DNA of 64,000 nucleotides. It comes from Pectobacterium versatile. Lineage in GTDB: Bacteria > Pseudomonadota > Gammaproteobacteria > Enterobacterales > Enterobacteriaceae. The position numbers and the translations under genes are program-made. Location of the stretch: the NCBI RefSeq assembly GCF_020166435.1, contig NZ_JAINZP010000022.1, positions 1 to 64,000 of the forward strand, in the 5' to 3' direction. The notes under the pieces are model-generated. The model saw nothing but the letters and a program-made list of their open reading frames with translations, was not told the origin of the DNA and did not search any database. Shown piece by piece: positions 47,035 through 56,158 of this stretch (its first letter is position 1; every line of letters starts with the position of its first letter).

Positions 47035-48274
47035 ATCAACATCGAATCCGTGGGATGCGACCACTGCACAAAACCAGACGGCCGATCAAGGTACAACCCC
47101 TGAGCAGGCCAATGGCGCACAGCAAAACGATCCGTGGGCGGCCAGCTCGCAAAACGCTCCAGCCGATTCTGCACCAGCGAGTGAAGCACAGAGCGATCCT
47201 TGGTCCACCGGCGCGCCTGCTCAGGATGCCCCCGCCAACGGCGGCGACGCATGGAGCAGTGCTCCGGCACCCGATGGTTCTGTCGATGCCGCGCATCAGG
47301 CTACGCAATCCGGCAGTGACTGGTTAAACAGCGCTGCCCCGGCGACGCCCGAGCATTTCAACCTGCTCGATCCGTTTAAAGACACGTTGATCCCGCTGGA
47401 CAGTTGGGTGACCCACGGCATCGACTGGGTTGTACTGCACTTCAGACCGATCTTTCAGGGCGTTCGCGTCCCAGTTGACTTTATTCTGGGCGGCTTTCAA
47501 CAATTCCTGCTGGGTATGCCAGCGCCGATCGCCATTCTGGTGTTTTCGCTGATTGCCTGGCAGATGTCCAGCCTCGGCATGGGCGTGGCTACCCTGTTGT
47601 CTCTCATCGTGATTGGCGCGATTGGTGCCTGGTCGCAGGCTATGATCACGTTAGCGCTGGTACTGACTGCGCTGTTCTTCTGCGTGCTCATCGGGCTCCC
47701 CGTCGGGATCTGGCTGGCACGTAGCGAACGGGCTGCGAAGTTCATCCGGCCGCTGTTGGATGCCATGCAGACGACGCCCGCGTTCGTTTATTTGGTGCCT
47801 ATCGTCATGCTGTTCGGTATCGGTAACGTGCCGGGTGTGGTGGTGACCATTATCTTTGCCCTGCCGCCGATTATTCGCTTAACGATTCTGGGTATTCGTC
47901 AGGTACCAGCCGATCTGATTGAAGCCGCCGAGTCATTCGGTGCCAGCCCGCGCCAGATGCTGTTTAAGGTTCAGCTCCCGCTGGCCATGCCGACCATCAT
48001 GGCAGGCGTTAACCAGACGCTGATGCTGGCGCTGTCGATGGTCGTTATCGCCTCGATGATCGCCGTAGGCGGTCTGGGTCAGATGGTACTGCGCGGCATT
48101 GGCCGTCTGGATATGGGTCTGGCTGCCGTCGGTGGTGTCGGGATCGTCATTCTGGCCATTATTCTTGACCGCCTTACCCAGTCTCTGGGACGCGATCGCC
48201 GCAGCAAAGGCAACAAAAGCTGGTACGCCAGCGGCCCGATTGGCCTGCTGACCCGTCCTTTCATCAAGCAATAA
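47027..48274 (+). CDS. proW: Glycine betaine/L-proline ABC transporter permease ProW
   Basis: 415-residue inner-membrane permease, longer than E. coli ProW (354) because of an expanded N-terminal tail of about 100 residues rich in Ala, Gln, Asn, Pro and Trp-containing repeats ([19 protein letters not shown]). About seven membrane helices follow, with the EAA loop [20 protein letters not shown] near 300. AAGGAG precedes the ATG inside proV. Confidence 0.96.
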   Translation: MSKSTSNPWDATTAQNQTADQGTTPEQANGAQQNDPWAASSQNAPADSAPASEAQSDPWSTGAPAQDAPANGGDAWSSAPAPDGSVDAAHQATQSGSDWLNSAAPATPEHFNLLDPFKDTLIPLDSWVTHGIDWVVLHFRPIFQGVRVPVDFILGGFQQFLLGMPAPIAILVFSLIAWQMSSLGMGVATLLSLIVIGAIGAWSQAMITLALVLTALFFCVLIGLPVGIWLARSERAAKFIRPLLDAMQTTPAFVYLVPIVMLFGIGNVPGVVVTIIFALPPIIRLTILGIRQVPADLIEAAESFGASPRQMLFKVQLPLAMPTIMAGVNQTLMLALSMVVIASMIAVGGLGQMVLRGIGRLDMGLAAVGGVGIVILAIILDRLTQSLGRDRRSKGNKSWYASGPIGLLTRPFIKQ

Positions 48275-48348
48275 CGCTCGTCCCGCTTGTCTGGCACACG
48301 TCAGACAAGCGGCGACATTCACTATTCGTTTTATTAGCGACGCAACAA

Positions 48349-48552
48349 TATACCCTAAATAATTCGAGTTTCAGGCAGGCGGCAAGGGAAGGAGTCCCGA
48401 TGAGCTTACATAGGTAAGTGATTCGGGTGACTGACAACTCTGCCAAAGGCAGATTTGAACGCTGCTGGCAGCGGCCCCAACGGGGCGAGGTACACGTAAG
48501 TGTGCCGAGTAACGCAGCCAACGCACATGCAACTTGAAGTATGACGGGTATA
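48349..48552. repeat. ERIC element (long form, 204 bp) between proW and proX
   Basis: Ends TATACCC and GGGTATA; reads AATTCGAGTTTCAGGC at the left and CAACTTGAAGTATGACGG at the right, with the AGCTTACATAGGTAAGTGA core. It carries the same internal extra segment as the copy at 14706-14910, but in the opposite orientation. It sits within the proVWX transcript and ends 16 bases before the proX start, right at its ribosome site. Confidence 0.9.
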
Positions 48553-48567
48553 AAAACAGAGGGAATC

Positions 48568-49575
48568 ATGATGCGTAACACCAAACTTTGGGCCGCCGCC
48601 CTGACCACCGCCCTGTTGAGTACACAGGTTTACGCCGCCGATACCGCACAACCCGGCAAAGGCATTTCCGTTATTCCAGTGCAAAGCACCATCTCCGAGG
48701 AAACGTTCCAGACGCTGCTGGTCAGCCGCGCGTTGGAAAAGCTGGGCTATGACGTGCAGTCCCCCCGTGAAGTGGACTACAACGTGGCCTACACCTCGAT
48801 CGCCTCCGGCGATGCAACGTTTATCGCGGTTAACTGGGACCCGCTGCACGCCGATCAGTACAAAGCCGCTGGCGGGGATGCGAAATTCTACCGTCAGGGT
48901 GAATATGTCTCCGGTGCCGCTCAGGGTTACCTGATCGACAAGAAAACGGCTGAAAAATATAAAATCACTAATATTGCGCAGCTAAAAGATCCGAAAATCG
49001 CCAAGCTGTTTGATACCAACGGCAACGGTAAAGCCGACCTGACGGGCTGTACGCCGGGCTGGGGATGTGAAGCCGCCATCAACCACCACCTTCCTGCCTA
49101 TGGCTTAACCGACACGGTAGAACATAATCAGGGGAACTATGCGGCGATGATCGCCGATACCATCACCCGCTACAAAGAAGGCAAGCCGATTCTGTACTAC
49201 ACCTGGACGCCGTACTGGGTAAGTGACGTGCTGGTTCCGGGACGTGATGTGGTCTGGTTGCAGGTACCTTTCTCTTCTCAACCGGGAGAAATGAAAGATG
49301 TCAGCACCAAGCTGCCAAACGGTGCCGACTATGGCTTCCCCGTCAACACGATGAAGATTGCCGCGAATAAAGCGTGGGCCGAGAAAAACCCAGCAGCGGC
49401 GAAGCTGTTCGCCATCATGAAGTTGCCAATTGCAGATGTGAATGCACAGAACCTGCGCATGCATGAAGGGCAAGGTTCACAGAAGGATATCGAACGTCAT
49501 GTTGATGGCTGGATCAAAGCCCACCAGCAACTGTTTGACGGCTGGGTGAAAACCGCTGCCGATGCCGCGAAATAA
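48568..49575 (+). CDS. proX: Glycine betaine/L-proline periplasmic binding protein ProX
   Basis: 335 residues from [18 protein letters not shown], with a signal peptide ending about residue 22 (VYAADTA). The start is set by GAGGGAA; the ORF upstream lies in the ERIC. Aromatic ligand-cage residues are expected in [10 protein letters not shown] (about 92) and [11 protein letters not shown] (about 213). Delivers glycine betaine or proline betaine to ProVW. Good terminator follows. Confidence 0.96.
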   Translation: MMRNTKLWAAALTTALLSTQVYAADTAQPGKGISVIPVQSTISEETFQTLLVSRALEKLGYDVQSPREVDYNVAYTSIASGDATFIAVNWDPLHADQYKAAGGDAKFYRQGEYVSGAAQGYLIDKKTAEKYKITNIAQLKDPKIAKLFDTNGNGKADLTGCTPGWGCEAAINHHLPAYGLTDTVEHNQGNYAAMIADTITRYKEGKPILYYTWTPYWVSDVLVPGRDVVWLQVPFSSQPGEMKDVSTKLPNGADYGFPVNTMKIAANKAWAEKNPAAAKLFAIMKLPIADVNAQNLRMHEGQGSQKDIERHVDGWIKAHQQLFDGWVKTAADAAK

Positions 49576-49586
49576 TCACCGGTAAG

Positions 49587-49624
49587 CGAACGCCCCTTTC
49601 CAACGAAAGGGGCGTTCGTTTTCT
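49587..49624 (+). terminator. Rho-independent terminator of proVWX
   Basis: CGAACGCCCCTTTC / GAAAGGGGCGTTCG, a perfect 14-bp stem with loop CAAC, followed by TTTTCTCATTT. Confidence 0.93.
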
Positions 49625-49680
49625 CATTTCTCGCAACAACAGTTCACAACCCTGACGCCTCACCAAGCCCAATCAGAAAA

Positions 49681-50571
49681 TCATTTTATATTTTCGTCCA
49701 AGAATGCATGGATGACGGGGATGATTTCACTTCCATGTGTTTCTAAAGCAAAGTGTCCAGTATCGTAGAAACGGATATCGGCATGGGGAATATCCCTCTT
49801 CCACGCTTCAGCGCCGGCTGGCAAAAAGTAAGGGTCATGGCGGCCCCAGACAGCAAGCAGCGGCGGTTGCTTCTCACGGAAGTAAGCCTGGAATTCAGGA
49901 TAACGCTGAACATTGGAGGCGTAATCCAGCACCAGATCCAATTGAATATCAGCATTACCTGGGCGGGACACATGCAGCCCTTCAAGGGTATATCCATCAG
50001 GGGAGACAAGACTGGTATCACTCACGCCTTCTAAATATTGCCATTTAACGGAAGCGGCTGTCGGAAAATCATGAAGGGCCGCACGATTCTCTGCCGTCGG
50101 TGATTGCCAATATCGTCTGATTCCATCCCATCCTTGCGCCAAACCTTCTTCGTAAGCATTACCGTTCTGCGAAATAATTGCCGTGATGCGATCAGGATGA
50201 GCCGTAGCGAGACGCCATCCAACCGGTGCGCCATAGTCATGAACCATGATCGCATAACGCTCAAGCTTCAGGTGTTCAGTGAAGCGTTCGATCGTTTTCG
50301 CCAGATTGTCAAACGTATAGTCATACTCATCGCTTCCCGGCGATTCAGTGAAGCCGAAGGACGGCAGATCGGGAGCAATCACGTGATAATTCTCAGCAAG
50401 TACGGGAATCAGTTCTCGAAACATGTACGAGGATGCAGCGAATCCATGCAGTAGCAAAATGCTGGGCGAGGATGGTTTTCCTGCTTCGCGATAGAAAATG
50501 TTTACGTTACCCACCTGCTCATAGCGGTAATGGACTTGGGTCTCGGATGTCGTTGCTATATCAGTATTCAC
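49681..50571 (-). CDS. Alpha/beta hydrolase with Asp-type nucleophile elbow
   Basis: 296 residues of the epoxide hydrolase/haloalkane dehalogenase branch. Oxyanion-hole segment LLHGFAASSYMFREL (about 40-54), elbow VHDYGAPVGW (nucleophile Asp near 111), acid in WGRHDPYF (about 240), and His in TGHFALE (about 271). Asp at the elbow points to an ester-intermediate enzyme such as dehalogenase or epoxide hydrolase rather than a serine esterase. No signal peptide. Divergent from a CGNR regulator with a shared operator region, so it is likely its target. Confidence 0.88.
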   Translation of the reverse strand: MNTDIATTSETQVHYRYEQVGNVNIFYREAGKPSSPSILLLHGFAASSYMFRELIPVLAENYHVIAPDLPSFGFTESPGSDEYDYTFDNLAKTIERFTEHLKLERYAIMVHDYGAPVGWRLATAHPDRITAIISQNGNAYEEGLAQGWDGIRRYWQSPTAENRAALHDFPTAASVKWQYLEGVSDTSLVSPDGYTLEGLHVSRPGNADIQLDLVLDYASNVQRYPEFQAYFREKQPPLLAVWGRHDPYFLPAGAEAWKRDIPHADIRFYDTGHFALETHGSEIIPVIHAFLDENIK

Positions 50572-50585
50572 AGTCTTTTTTCCTT

Positions 50586-50659
50586 TGTAACCCTTAAAGT
50601 GATAATTTGAAGGTTACTCAAATCTAGTGTAACCTGTCAATATCATTTTAAGGGTTACA
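50586..50659. promoter_or_regulatory. Four-half-site operator between the alpha/beta hydrolase and CGNR regulator genes
   Basis: Half-sites GTAACCC (50587), AGGTTAC (50611-50617), GTAACCT (50629-50635) and AGGGTTAC (50651-50658) alternate in orientation. The outer pair extends to the perfect 12-bp inverted repeat TGTAACCCTTAA / TTAAGGGTTACA; each half forms a palindrome of about 30 bp. The right half includes the ribosome site of the regulator gene, indicating autorepression. Confidence 0.75.
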
Positions 50660-50662
50660 CCA

Positions 50663-51244
50663 ATGAACACATCACCGACAACTCAGCCTCACTTTCTCGC
50701 GAACAATCTAGCGTTGGACCTCATCAACAGTGCATTTGGAACAGGAAACGAATACCACGACTGTTTGACCGATGACGAAAGTGTCATCGCCTGGCTTAAA
50801 GCGGCTAAGCAACTACCTGAAAATTTTACAGACACGCCGACAGGCCTGATTAATGAAGCTCTGGCATTGCGTCAGGCAATGGTCCAGACAATAGATGCCA
50901 TCCGATCGGGTAAGGAATATAACCCCGAACGAATAAACCAAATCCTTGATAGTGGACGGCCAGTAAGAATGCTGGAGTGGAATAGCCAGCAGGCTGGTTT
51001 TAGCGTAGTTGAATGCAGGAGGGATAATAGCAGTGCCAGCTTACTTGAACCGGTAGCAATGGCTCTCACTGCACTGGTCTCAGGGCCTGAGATAAAATAT
51101 CTTCGCCAGTGTGAGGCGCACGACTGTACTCTGTTCTTTCTGGATACCACTAAATCACATCGTCGGCGATGGTGCAGCATGGCACTCTGTGGCAATAGGA
51201 TGAAAGTCGCGGCATTCCGCTCGCGTAAGCAGGAAGCAGACTGA
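50663..51244 (+). CDS. CGNR zinc-finger transcriptional regulator (ABATE domain)
   Basis: 193 residues: N-terminal ABATE domain (about 8-140; LANNLALDLINSAFGTGNEY opens it) and a C-terminal CGNR zinc finger (about 145-190; CEAHDCTLFFLDTTKSHRRRWC...CGNRMK). Proteins of this family are stress- or substrate-responsive regulators, usually next to the genes they control. Here the divergent alpha/beta hydrolase is the evident partner. Confidence 0.9.
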   Translation: MNTSPTTQPHFLANNLALDLINSAFGTGNEYHDCLTDDESVIAWLKAAKQLPENFTDTPTGLINEALALRQAMVQTIDAIRSGKEYNPERINQILDSGRPVRMLEWNSQQAGFSVVECRRDNSSASLLEPVAMALTALVSGPEIKYLRQCEAHDCTLFFLDTTKSHRRRWCSMALCGNRMKVAAFRSRKQEAD

Positions 51245-51334
51245 CGGCGGGAACAATGAACGTTAACGCTGGCCATGAGAAAACGTCAAAAGTACGCCGT
51301 TATAGATCAGTTAGAGGCGTCCCCTTTTTGTACT

Positions 51335-51368
51335 ACGCCCCTTTTTTCAGAAAGGGGCGTTCTTTATT
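51335..51368 (+). terminator. Rho-independent terminator after the CGNR regulator gene
   Basis: ACGCCCCTTT / AAAGGGGCGT with a TTTCAG loop, followed by TCTTTATT; 90 bases beyond the stop. Confidence 0.8.
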
Positions 51369-51379
51369 GCTGACGGATA

Positions 51380-52540
51380 TTAAGGCAGTTTGACGATTTC
51401 GACCCAGTTCGCCCCTTTTCCGGTCGGGAATTGCCCTACTCGCACTAAATCCCCGTTATCCTGATTGATGCGATACACCGACAGCGACGTCGATTTTTCA
51501 CCGCTGGCGATCAGGAATTTCCCGCTTGGATCGATCTGAATGCCGCGCGGCTGCGTTTCCGTCGGGTAGCGCGTGATGTATTGCAGCTGTCCGGTTTTCG
51601 GTTCTACCCGCAGCAGCGTAATCGTGCTTTTAGTACGTTCCGATACGTACAGGAATTGTCCATTTGGCGTCAGACGTAAATCAGCGCTCCATATCTGTGG
51701 ACGGCTGTCGGTGCTATTTTTATCCGGCGTAATCGTTCCCGCTCGCATTCCTGCATCGGCTGGCACGGTGTCCGTGTAGTCCAACAGCGTGAGCTGCCCT
51801 GTATTTTCATTCAGCGCCAAACGCGCGACTTTGCCAGACAGTTCATTGCTCACATAGAGCGTTTTATTATCTGGTGATAACACCAGATGGCGCGGCCCGT
51901 TTCCTTTAGGCAGCGTAATTTCTGCCGGTTCATTTGGCGTCAGCGTGCCGGTTTTCGCATCAAACCGGAACTGTACGATTTGGTCGCTGCCCAGGTTGCT
52001 GGCAAAAACGAACTTATTTTTGCGATCGGCAATAATACTGTGTGCCTTCTCACCTGTCGGCACCACGGTGACGACACTCGCGTTCACTTTGCCGTCTTTA
52101 TCAATGCCATTAACGGCGACTTTATTACCGCCGTACGAGGCGCTGAACAGCCACTTTCCAGTTCGATCCGTCGAGATGTAGGCCATGCTGTCCGGCAATT
52201 CCGCTTTGCCTAACGGGCTCAGCACGCCGCTTTTAGGATCGATTTTATAGCTAACCGCCGAGTAAGGAATGCCGCGCGTCGCGGCATAGAGGAAGGATTT
52301 ATCTAGGCTAATAGCCATCGGCATCACTTTCGCGCCAGCGGCTGCTTTCCCAATAGCGGTTAATTCGCCGCTTTGCGTGTTGAGTGTGTAGGCATCGATT
52401 GCACCGTCAGTGGCAGCAGAGACGTAGACGGCCGTGACCGCCTGCGCGCCCATCGACCACAGCGCTGCTGCGGGCAGTAGTGCACATCCCATTAACACTG
52501 CAACGCTTTTTTTCTTAAATATCTGATAATGCTTAAACAT
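51380..52540 (-). CDS. Exported lactonase-fold (YbhE/Pgl-like) beta-propeller protein
   Basis: 386 residues. A signal peptide (about 1-34, ending AQA) marks it as periplasmic, unlike the cytoplasmic 6-phosphogluconolactonase Pgl. Repeated blades show the pattern of YVSAATDGAIDAYTL, LYVSNELSGKVARL and LIASGEKSTSLSVYRI. Could be a lactonase of sugar acids or a binding scaffold; not decidable. Divergent from the MFS transporter gene. Confidence 0.85.
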   Translation of the reverse strand: MFKHYQIFKKKSVAVLMGCALLPAAALWSMGAQAVTAVYVSAATDGAIDAYTLNTQSGELTAIGKAAAGAKVMPMAISLDKSFLYAATRGIPYSAVSYKIDPKSGVLSPLGKAELPDSMAYISTDRTGKWLFSASYGGNKVAVNGIDKDGKVNASVVTVVPTGEKAHSIIADRKNKFVFASNLGSDQIVQFRFDAKTGTLTPNEPAEITLPKGNGPRHLVLSPDNKTLYVSNELSGKVARLALNENTGQLTLLDYTDTVPADAGMRAGTITPDKNSTDSRPQIWSADLRLTPNGQFLYVSERTKSTITLLRVEPKTGQLQYITRYPTETQPRGIQIDPSGKFLIASGEKSTSLSVYRINQDNGDLVRVGQFPTGKGANWVEIVKLP

Positions 52541-52698
52541 AATGTCCCCTGTCGATAATGTTATGACGCTGGCGATAAGCTAAATCAATCTCAGGAAAAA
52601 CAAAACAAACTTAAGAAGCGTAAAGATATTCTGGTATCTCATTAGGCTCTGCCGGATACTATACCTTCTGCTTTTAACATCATATTAACGTTCACACT

Positions 52699-53919
52699 AT
52701 GTCTCTTCAGCAACAATCTGTATCACCCCAGCCGCAACCGGGGCTTAGCCTGTCTTTGACCCTGATTATGTCTGTCGCGACCGGCCTTGCCGTCGCCAGT
52801 AACTATTATGCCCAACCGCTGCTGGAGACCATTGCCAGAGTCTTTGCGCTTTCCGTTAATCAGGCAGGGTTCATTGTCACCGCCGCACAGCTGGGTTATG
52901 CCGTCGGCCTGCTATTTTTGGTTCCGCTGGGGGATATGTTTGAACGCCGAACGCTGATTGTCGGCATGACGCTACTCGCCGCAGGTGGGATGCTGATCAC
53001 CGCCTCTGCCCCCACGCTCTGGATCATGATTGCCGGTACAGCATTAACCGGGCTGTTCTCCGTTGTCGCACAGCTCTTGGTGCCTCTCGCCGCGACGCTG
53101 GCGACGCCGGAAACGCGCGGTAAAGTCGTCGGCACGATTATGAGTGGCCTGCTGCTGGGGATTCTGCTGGCGCGTACCGTCGCGGGTGCACTTGCTTCAC
53201 TCGGCGACTGGCGCACTGTGTACTGGGTTGCCAGCACGCTAATGGTCATCATGGCGCTGGTTCTGTGGCGGGCATTGCCGCGCATTCCTCAGCAAAACAC
53301 GCTGAACTATCCGCAGTTACTCGTCTCAATCTTCCGCCTGTTCTCTGCCACTCCGCTGCTGCGCACCCGTGCCATCCTGGGCTGTCTGTCCTTTGCCAAT
53401 TTCAGCATTCTGTGGACATCAATGGCCTTCCTGCTGGCCTCTCCGCCCTACGATTATTCCGAAGGCGTTATCGGCCTGTTTGGACTGGTCGGTGCCGCCG
53501 GAGCCTTAGCAGCATCACGCGCTGGGCGTTTAGTCGATCAGGGCAAGGCCAAGCCGACCACCAGCGTGGGGATTATCCTGCTTTTGCTGTCATGGGGCTT
53601 TATCGCGCTCGGTATTCATTCCGTAGCAGCGCTGCTCATTGGTATTATCGTGCTGGATCTGGCAGTTCAGGGTGTACACGTGACCAACCAGAGTGTGATC
53701 TACCGTATGATGCCCGAAGCACGTAATCGCCTGACGGCAGGCTATATGACCAGCTATTTTATTGGCGGCGCACTGGGATCGCTCCTTTCAGCCTCGACTT
53801 ACCAGCAGTGGGGCTGGCTGGGCGTCTGTGCCGCAGGCGGCATTATCAGTCTGTTGAACCTGCTGGTGTGGTGGCGAAGCCATCATCATGAAACGCAGGA
53901 AGCGATGGCGGCACTATAG
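52699..53919 (+). CDS. MFS transporter, intact counterpart of E. coli ygaY
   Basis: 406 residues with about 12 membrane helices and the MFS motif A variant PLGDMFERRTLIVG (about 76-89). In E. coli the gene at this position (proVWX-ygaY-ygaZ) is a pseudogene, while here the reading frame is complete. Probable drug or metabolite efflux; substrate unknown. The identity with ygaY rests on synteny. Confidence 0.85.
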   Translation: MSLQQQSVSPQPQPGLSLSLTLIMSVATGLAVASNYYAQPLLETIARVFALSVNQAGFIVTAAQLGYAVGLLFLVPLGDMFERRTLIVGMTLLAAGGMLITASAPTLWIMIAGTALTGLFSVVAQLLVPLAATLATPETRGKVVGTIMSGLLLGILLARTVAGALASLGDWRTVYWVASTLMVIMALVLWRALPRIPQQNTLNYPQLLVSIFRLFSATPLLRTRAILGCLSFANFSILWTSMAFLLASPPYDYSEGVIGLFGLVGAAGALAASRAGRLVDQGKAKPTTSVGIILLLLSWGFIALGIHSVAALLIGIIVLDLAVQGVHVTNQSVIYRMMPEARNRLTAGYMTSYFIGGALGSLLSASTYQQWGWLGVCAAGGIISLLNLLVWWRSHHHETQEAMAAL

Positions 53920-54114
53920 TGCCTTCATAGACTTTCGTATTTGTAACACGCTCGCTTGAGATCGTCTCATTTGAGACAATTTCTCGCGAGAAAATTACAC
54001 CCGATACCATTTCGTCAAAAACCATCACGCCAGTTACGCAATAACGTGAAATCCCAGTAACGCTTTGCTAGTGTTATCGGTTAATTCCATTTAAGTACAA
54101 AAAACATCAAGCCA

Positions 54115-54855
54115 GTGAAGACATTAACCACACCCACATCACCTGCACCGACAAAATCTGCGTCTTTTAGTGAAGGCGTGTTTGACAGTCTGCCGATTGT
54201 TATCGGCTACATGCCCGTGGCATTCGCGTTTGGCATGAACGCCGTCAAGCTCGGGTTTACCCCGCTGGAAGGCATTTTCCTTTCCTGCATCATTTATGCT
54301 GGGGCCAGCCAGTTCGTCATCACTGCCTTGCTCAGCGCGGGCATGTCCATCTGGGTGGCGGCGTTGACCGTCATGGCGATGGATGTCCGCCATGTGTTGT
54401 ATGGACCCGCGTTACGGCATCGCATTGCACAACGACTGCCGACGCGAAAAACCGCACTGTGGGCGTTCGGCCTGACGGATGAAGTCTTTGCTGCGGCAGC
54501 TACCCGACTGGCGAAAGATAACCGGCGCTGGTCAGAAGACTGGATGATGGGCGTGTCACTGCTGGCGTGGCTTTCATGGGTGCTCGGCACGGTGATCGGA
54601 GCCGTGTTCGGTAACGGCCCGCTGAATGATTACCCTGCCGTCGAAGCAGCGCTGTCTTTCATGCTGCCTGCACTTTTCCTGAGCTTTTTACTCGCATCCT
54701 TCAGGCAGAAACAGAGTCTGGTCGTCGCCTGCGCACTCGGCGGCGCGCTGCTTGGTCTGCTGCTTTCCTCCATCCCAGCCGCAATACTGTTCGGCATTCT
54801 CAGCGGCTGTCTGGCTTCGCTGGTTAACCCTGCCACGCCACAGGTGAACGCATGA
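54115..54855 (+). CDS. ygaZ: AzlC-family branched-chain amino acid exporter large subunit YgaZ
   Basis: 246 residues, start GTG. Membrane protein with about seven helices; LPIVIGYMPVAFAFGMNAVKLGF and ASQFVITALLSAG are AzlC hallmarks. With YgaH it exports L-valine (and methionine) in E. coli. Overlaps ygaH by four bases (ATGA), as expected for two subunits made in fixed ratio. Confidence 0.93.
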   Translation: MKTLTTPTSPAPTKSASFSEGVFDSLPIVIGYMPVAFAFGMNAVKLGFTPLEGIFLSCIIYAGASQFVITALLSAGMSIWVAALTVMAMDVRHVLYGPALRHRIAQRLPTRKTALWAFGLTDEVFAAAATRLAKDNRRWSEDWMMGVSLLAWLSWVLGTVIGAVFGNGPLNDYPAVEAALSFMLPALFLSFLLASFRQKQSLVVACALGGALLGLLLSSIPAAILFGILSGCLASLVNPATPQVNA

Positions 54856-55181
54856 GTACAGAAGTCATTCTTATCGGGCTGATTGTCGGGCTGGTGAATT
54901 ACCTCTTCCGCTATCTGCCTCTGCGGCTGAGCGCCTCACGCACTTCCGGTTCGCTGCAACGCGGCAAAAAAGCGCTGTTGCTTGATAGCATTGGCATTGC
55001 TTCTATCTGTGCGCTGCTGATTGTTTCCAGCGTGCCGGATATCCTCGCGCATCACGAAAAACTGCTGCCAACACTGGGCGGCTTTATTACGCTGACTGCC
55101 TGTTTTTATAAAACCCGCAGCATCGTCTTGTCGACGTTACTGGGCGCACTCTGCTACGGAGTAGTCTTTAAACTGCTTTGA
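54852..55181 (+). CDS. ygaH: AzlD-family L-valine exporter small subunit YgaH
   Basis: 109 residues with three or four membrane helices; NYLFRYLPLRLS and ALLIVSSVPDILAHHEKLLPTLGGF are typical of YgaH. Coupled to ygaZ. Confidence 0.92.
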   Translation: MSTEVILIGLIVGLVNYLFRYLPLRLSASRTSGSLQRGKKALLLDSIGIASICALLIVSSVPDILAHHEKLLPTLGGFITLTACFYKTRSIVLSTLLGALCYGVVFKLL

Positions 55182-55319
55182 ATCTGTGGTGAGAGTTATC
55201 AAATAACATTTTGATTTAAATAAAGTAAATGGCTAATAATCTTCATTTTCAGCGATTCTCTGCTTACTTTCTGTCACAGAAATAAGCACAATTTCCCACC
55301 TGAATGCCGTTTACCCACT

Positions 55320-55337
55320 TAGTAACATTAGTTACTA
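55320..55337. promoter_or_regulatory. Palindrome in the mprA promoter, candidate MprA operator
   Basis: TAGTAAC-ATTA-GTTACTA is a perfect 7-bp inverted repeat lying between a possible -35 (TTTACC, 55310-55315) and -10 (TACTAT, 55333-55338; 17-base spacer), 33 bases before mprA. Its position would allow autorepression by MprA; inferred. Confidence 0.6.
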
Positions 55338-55370
55338 TGCACACCGTGATTAATGAGGTTTATATAAGAA

Positions 55371-55886
55371 ATGGACAGTTCATTCACACCTATAGAACAA
55401 ATGCTCGATCTACGGGCTTCACGCAAACCCGACTTCCCGCGTCAGGAAGTATTATTGCTGCGTTTGTTCATGCATGTACAGGGCAAAATCCTGGAACACA
55501 GAAACAGAATGCTGAAAGAACAGGGCATCAATGAAACCCTCTTCATGGCATTGCTGACGCTGGAATCTCAAGAGTCTTATAGCATTCAGCCCTCAGAGCT
55601 CAGTGCAGCACTGGGATCGTCACGCACTAATGCGACGCGCATTGCCGACGATCTGGAGAAAAGGGGCTGGATTGAACGACGCGAGAGCAGTAGTGACAGA
55701 CGTTGCCTGCATCTGCATCTGACGGAAGAAGGCAAAGCGTTTCTTGGCCAACTGCTTCCACCACAGCACCATAGCCTCCATGTGCTTTGCTCAGTGCTTG
55801 AATCTGGTGAGCAAAAGCAGCTCGAAAGCCTGATGAGAAAGATGCTGGTCCGACTGGATGAGATGGACGAGTCAGTCAACGAATAA
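55371..55886 (+). CDS. mprA: MarR-family repressor MprA (EmrR)
   Basis: 171 residues with a winged-helix MarR fold (about 20-150; [31 protein letters not shown] is the recognition helix plus wing). In E. coli it represses the mprA-emrAB operon and is released by salicylate, uncouplers and drugs. The order mprA-emrA-emrB is conserved here. Confidence 0.95.
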   Translation: MDSSFTPIEQMLDLRASRKPDFPRQEVLLLRLFMHVQGKILEHRNRMLKEQGINETLFMALLTLESQESYSIQPSELSAALGSSRTNATRIADDLEKRGWIERRESSSDRRCLHLHLTEEGKAFLGQLLPPQHHSLHVLCSVLESGEQKQLESLMRKMLVRLDEMDESVNE

Positions 55887-56158
55887 CAGAAAAAACAACA
55901 ACAAAAAACAATAGTCAGCACCTTTCCACCCGGAATGACCCGATGCTTATGTATCGGGCGGAGGTGTTTTGCTGCAAAAAATAGGTATGGCCTCTCCGCA
56001 ACCGCGGTATGCGGCTTAGCAAAACGGCAATTTCACGCGCCGGGCGGGCGACCTTAAGCCCCCCGGGCCGCACAGCAAAATGAATTCATTGCGACTATCA
56101 CCAGACGGCTCTGTCTGGTGCGATAGCCGATACAAAGAAAATAAAAAGAGAGAACAGC
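55887..56158 (+). other. Structured 272-nt intercistronic leader before emrA
   Basis: Contains at least three strong hairpins: CACCTTTCC...CCCGAT / ATCGGG...GGAGGTG (55919-55970, followed by TTTTG, likely an mprA terminator or attenuator), CCGGGCGGGC / GCCCCCCGGG (56040-56067), and CACCAGAC / GTCTGGTG (56099-56120). No match to a riboswitch I know. In E. coli this gap is much shorter. Confidence 0.55.

Noticed and set aside
56098-56124. Hairpin with ACGG near its loop considered as a mini-ykkC (guanidine-II) riboswitch before emrA
   Set aside because: The loop is GGCTCT rather than ACGR, and the required second identical hairpin is missing.
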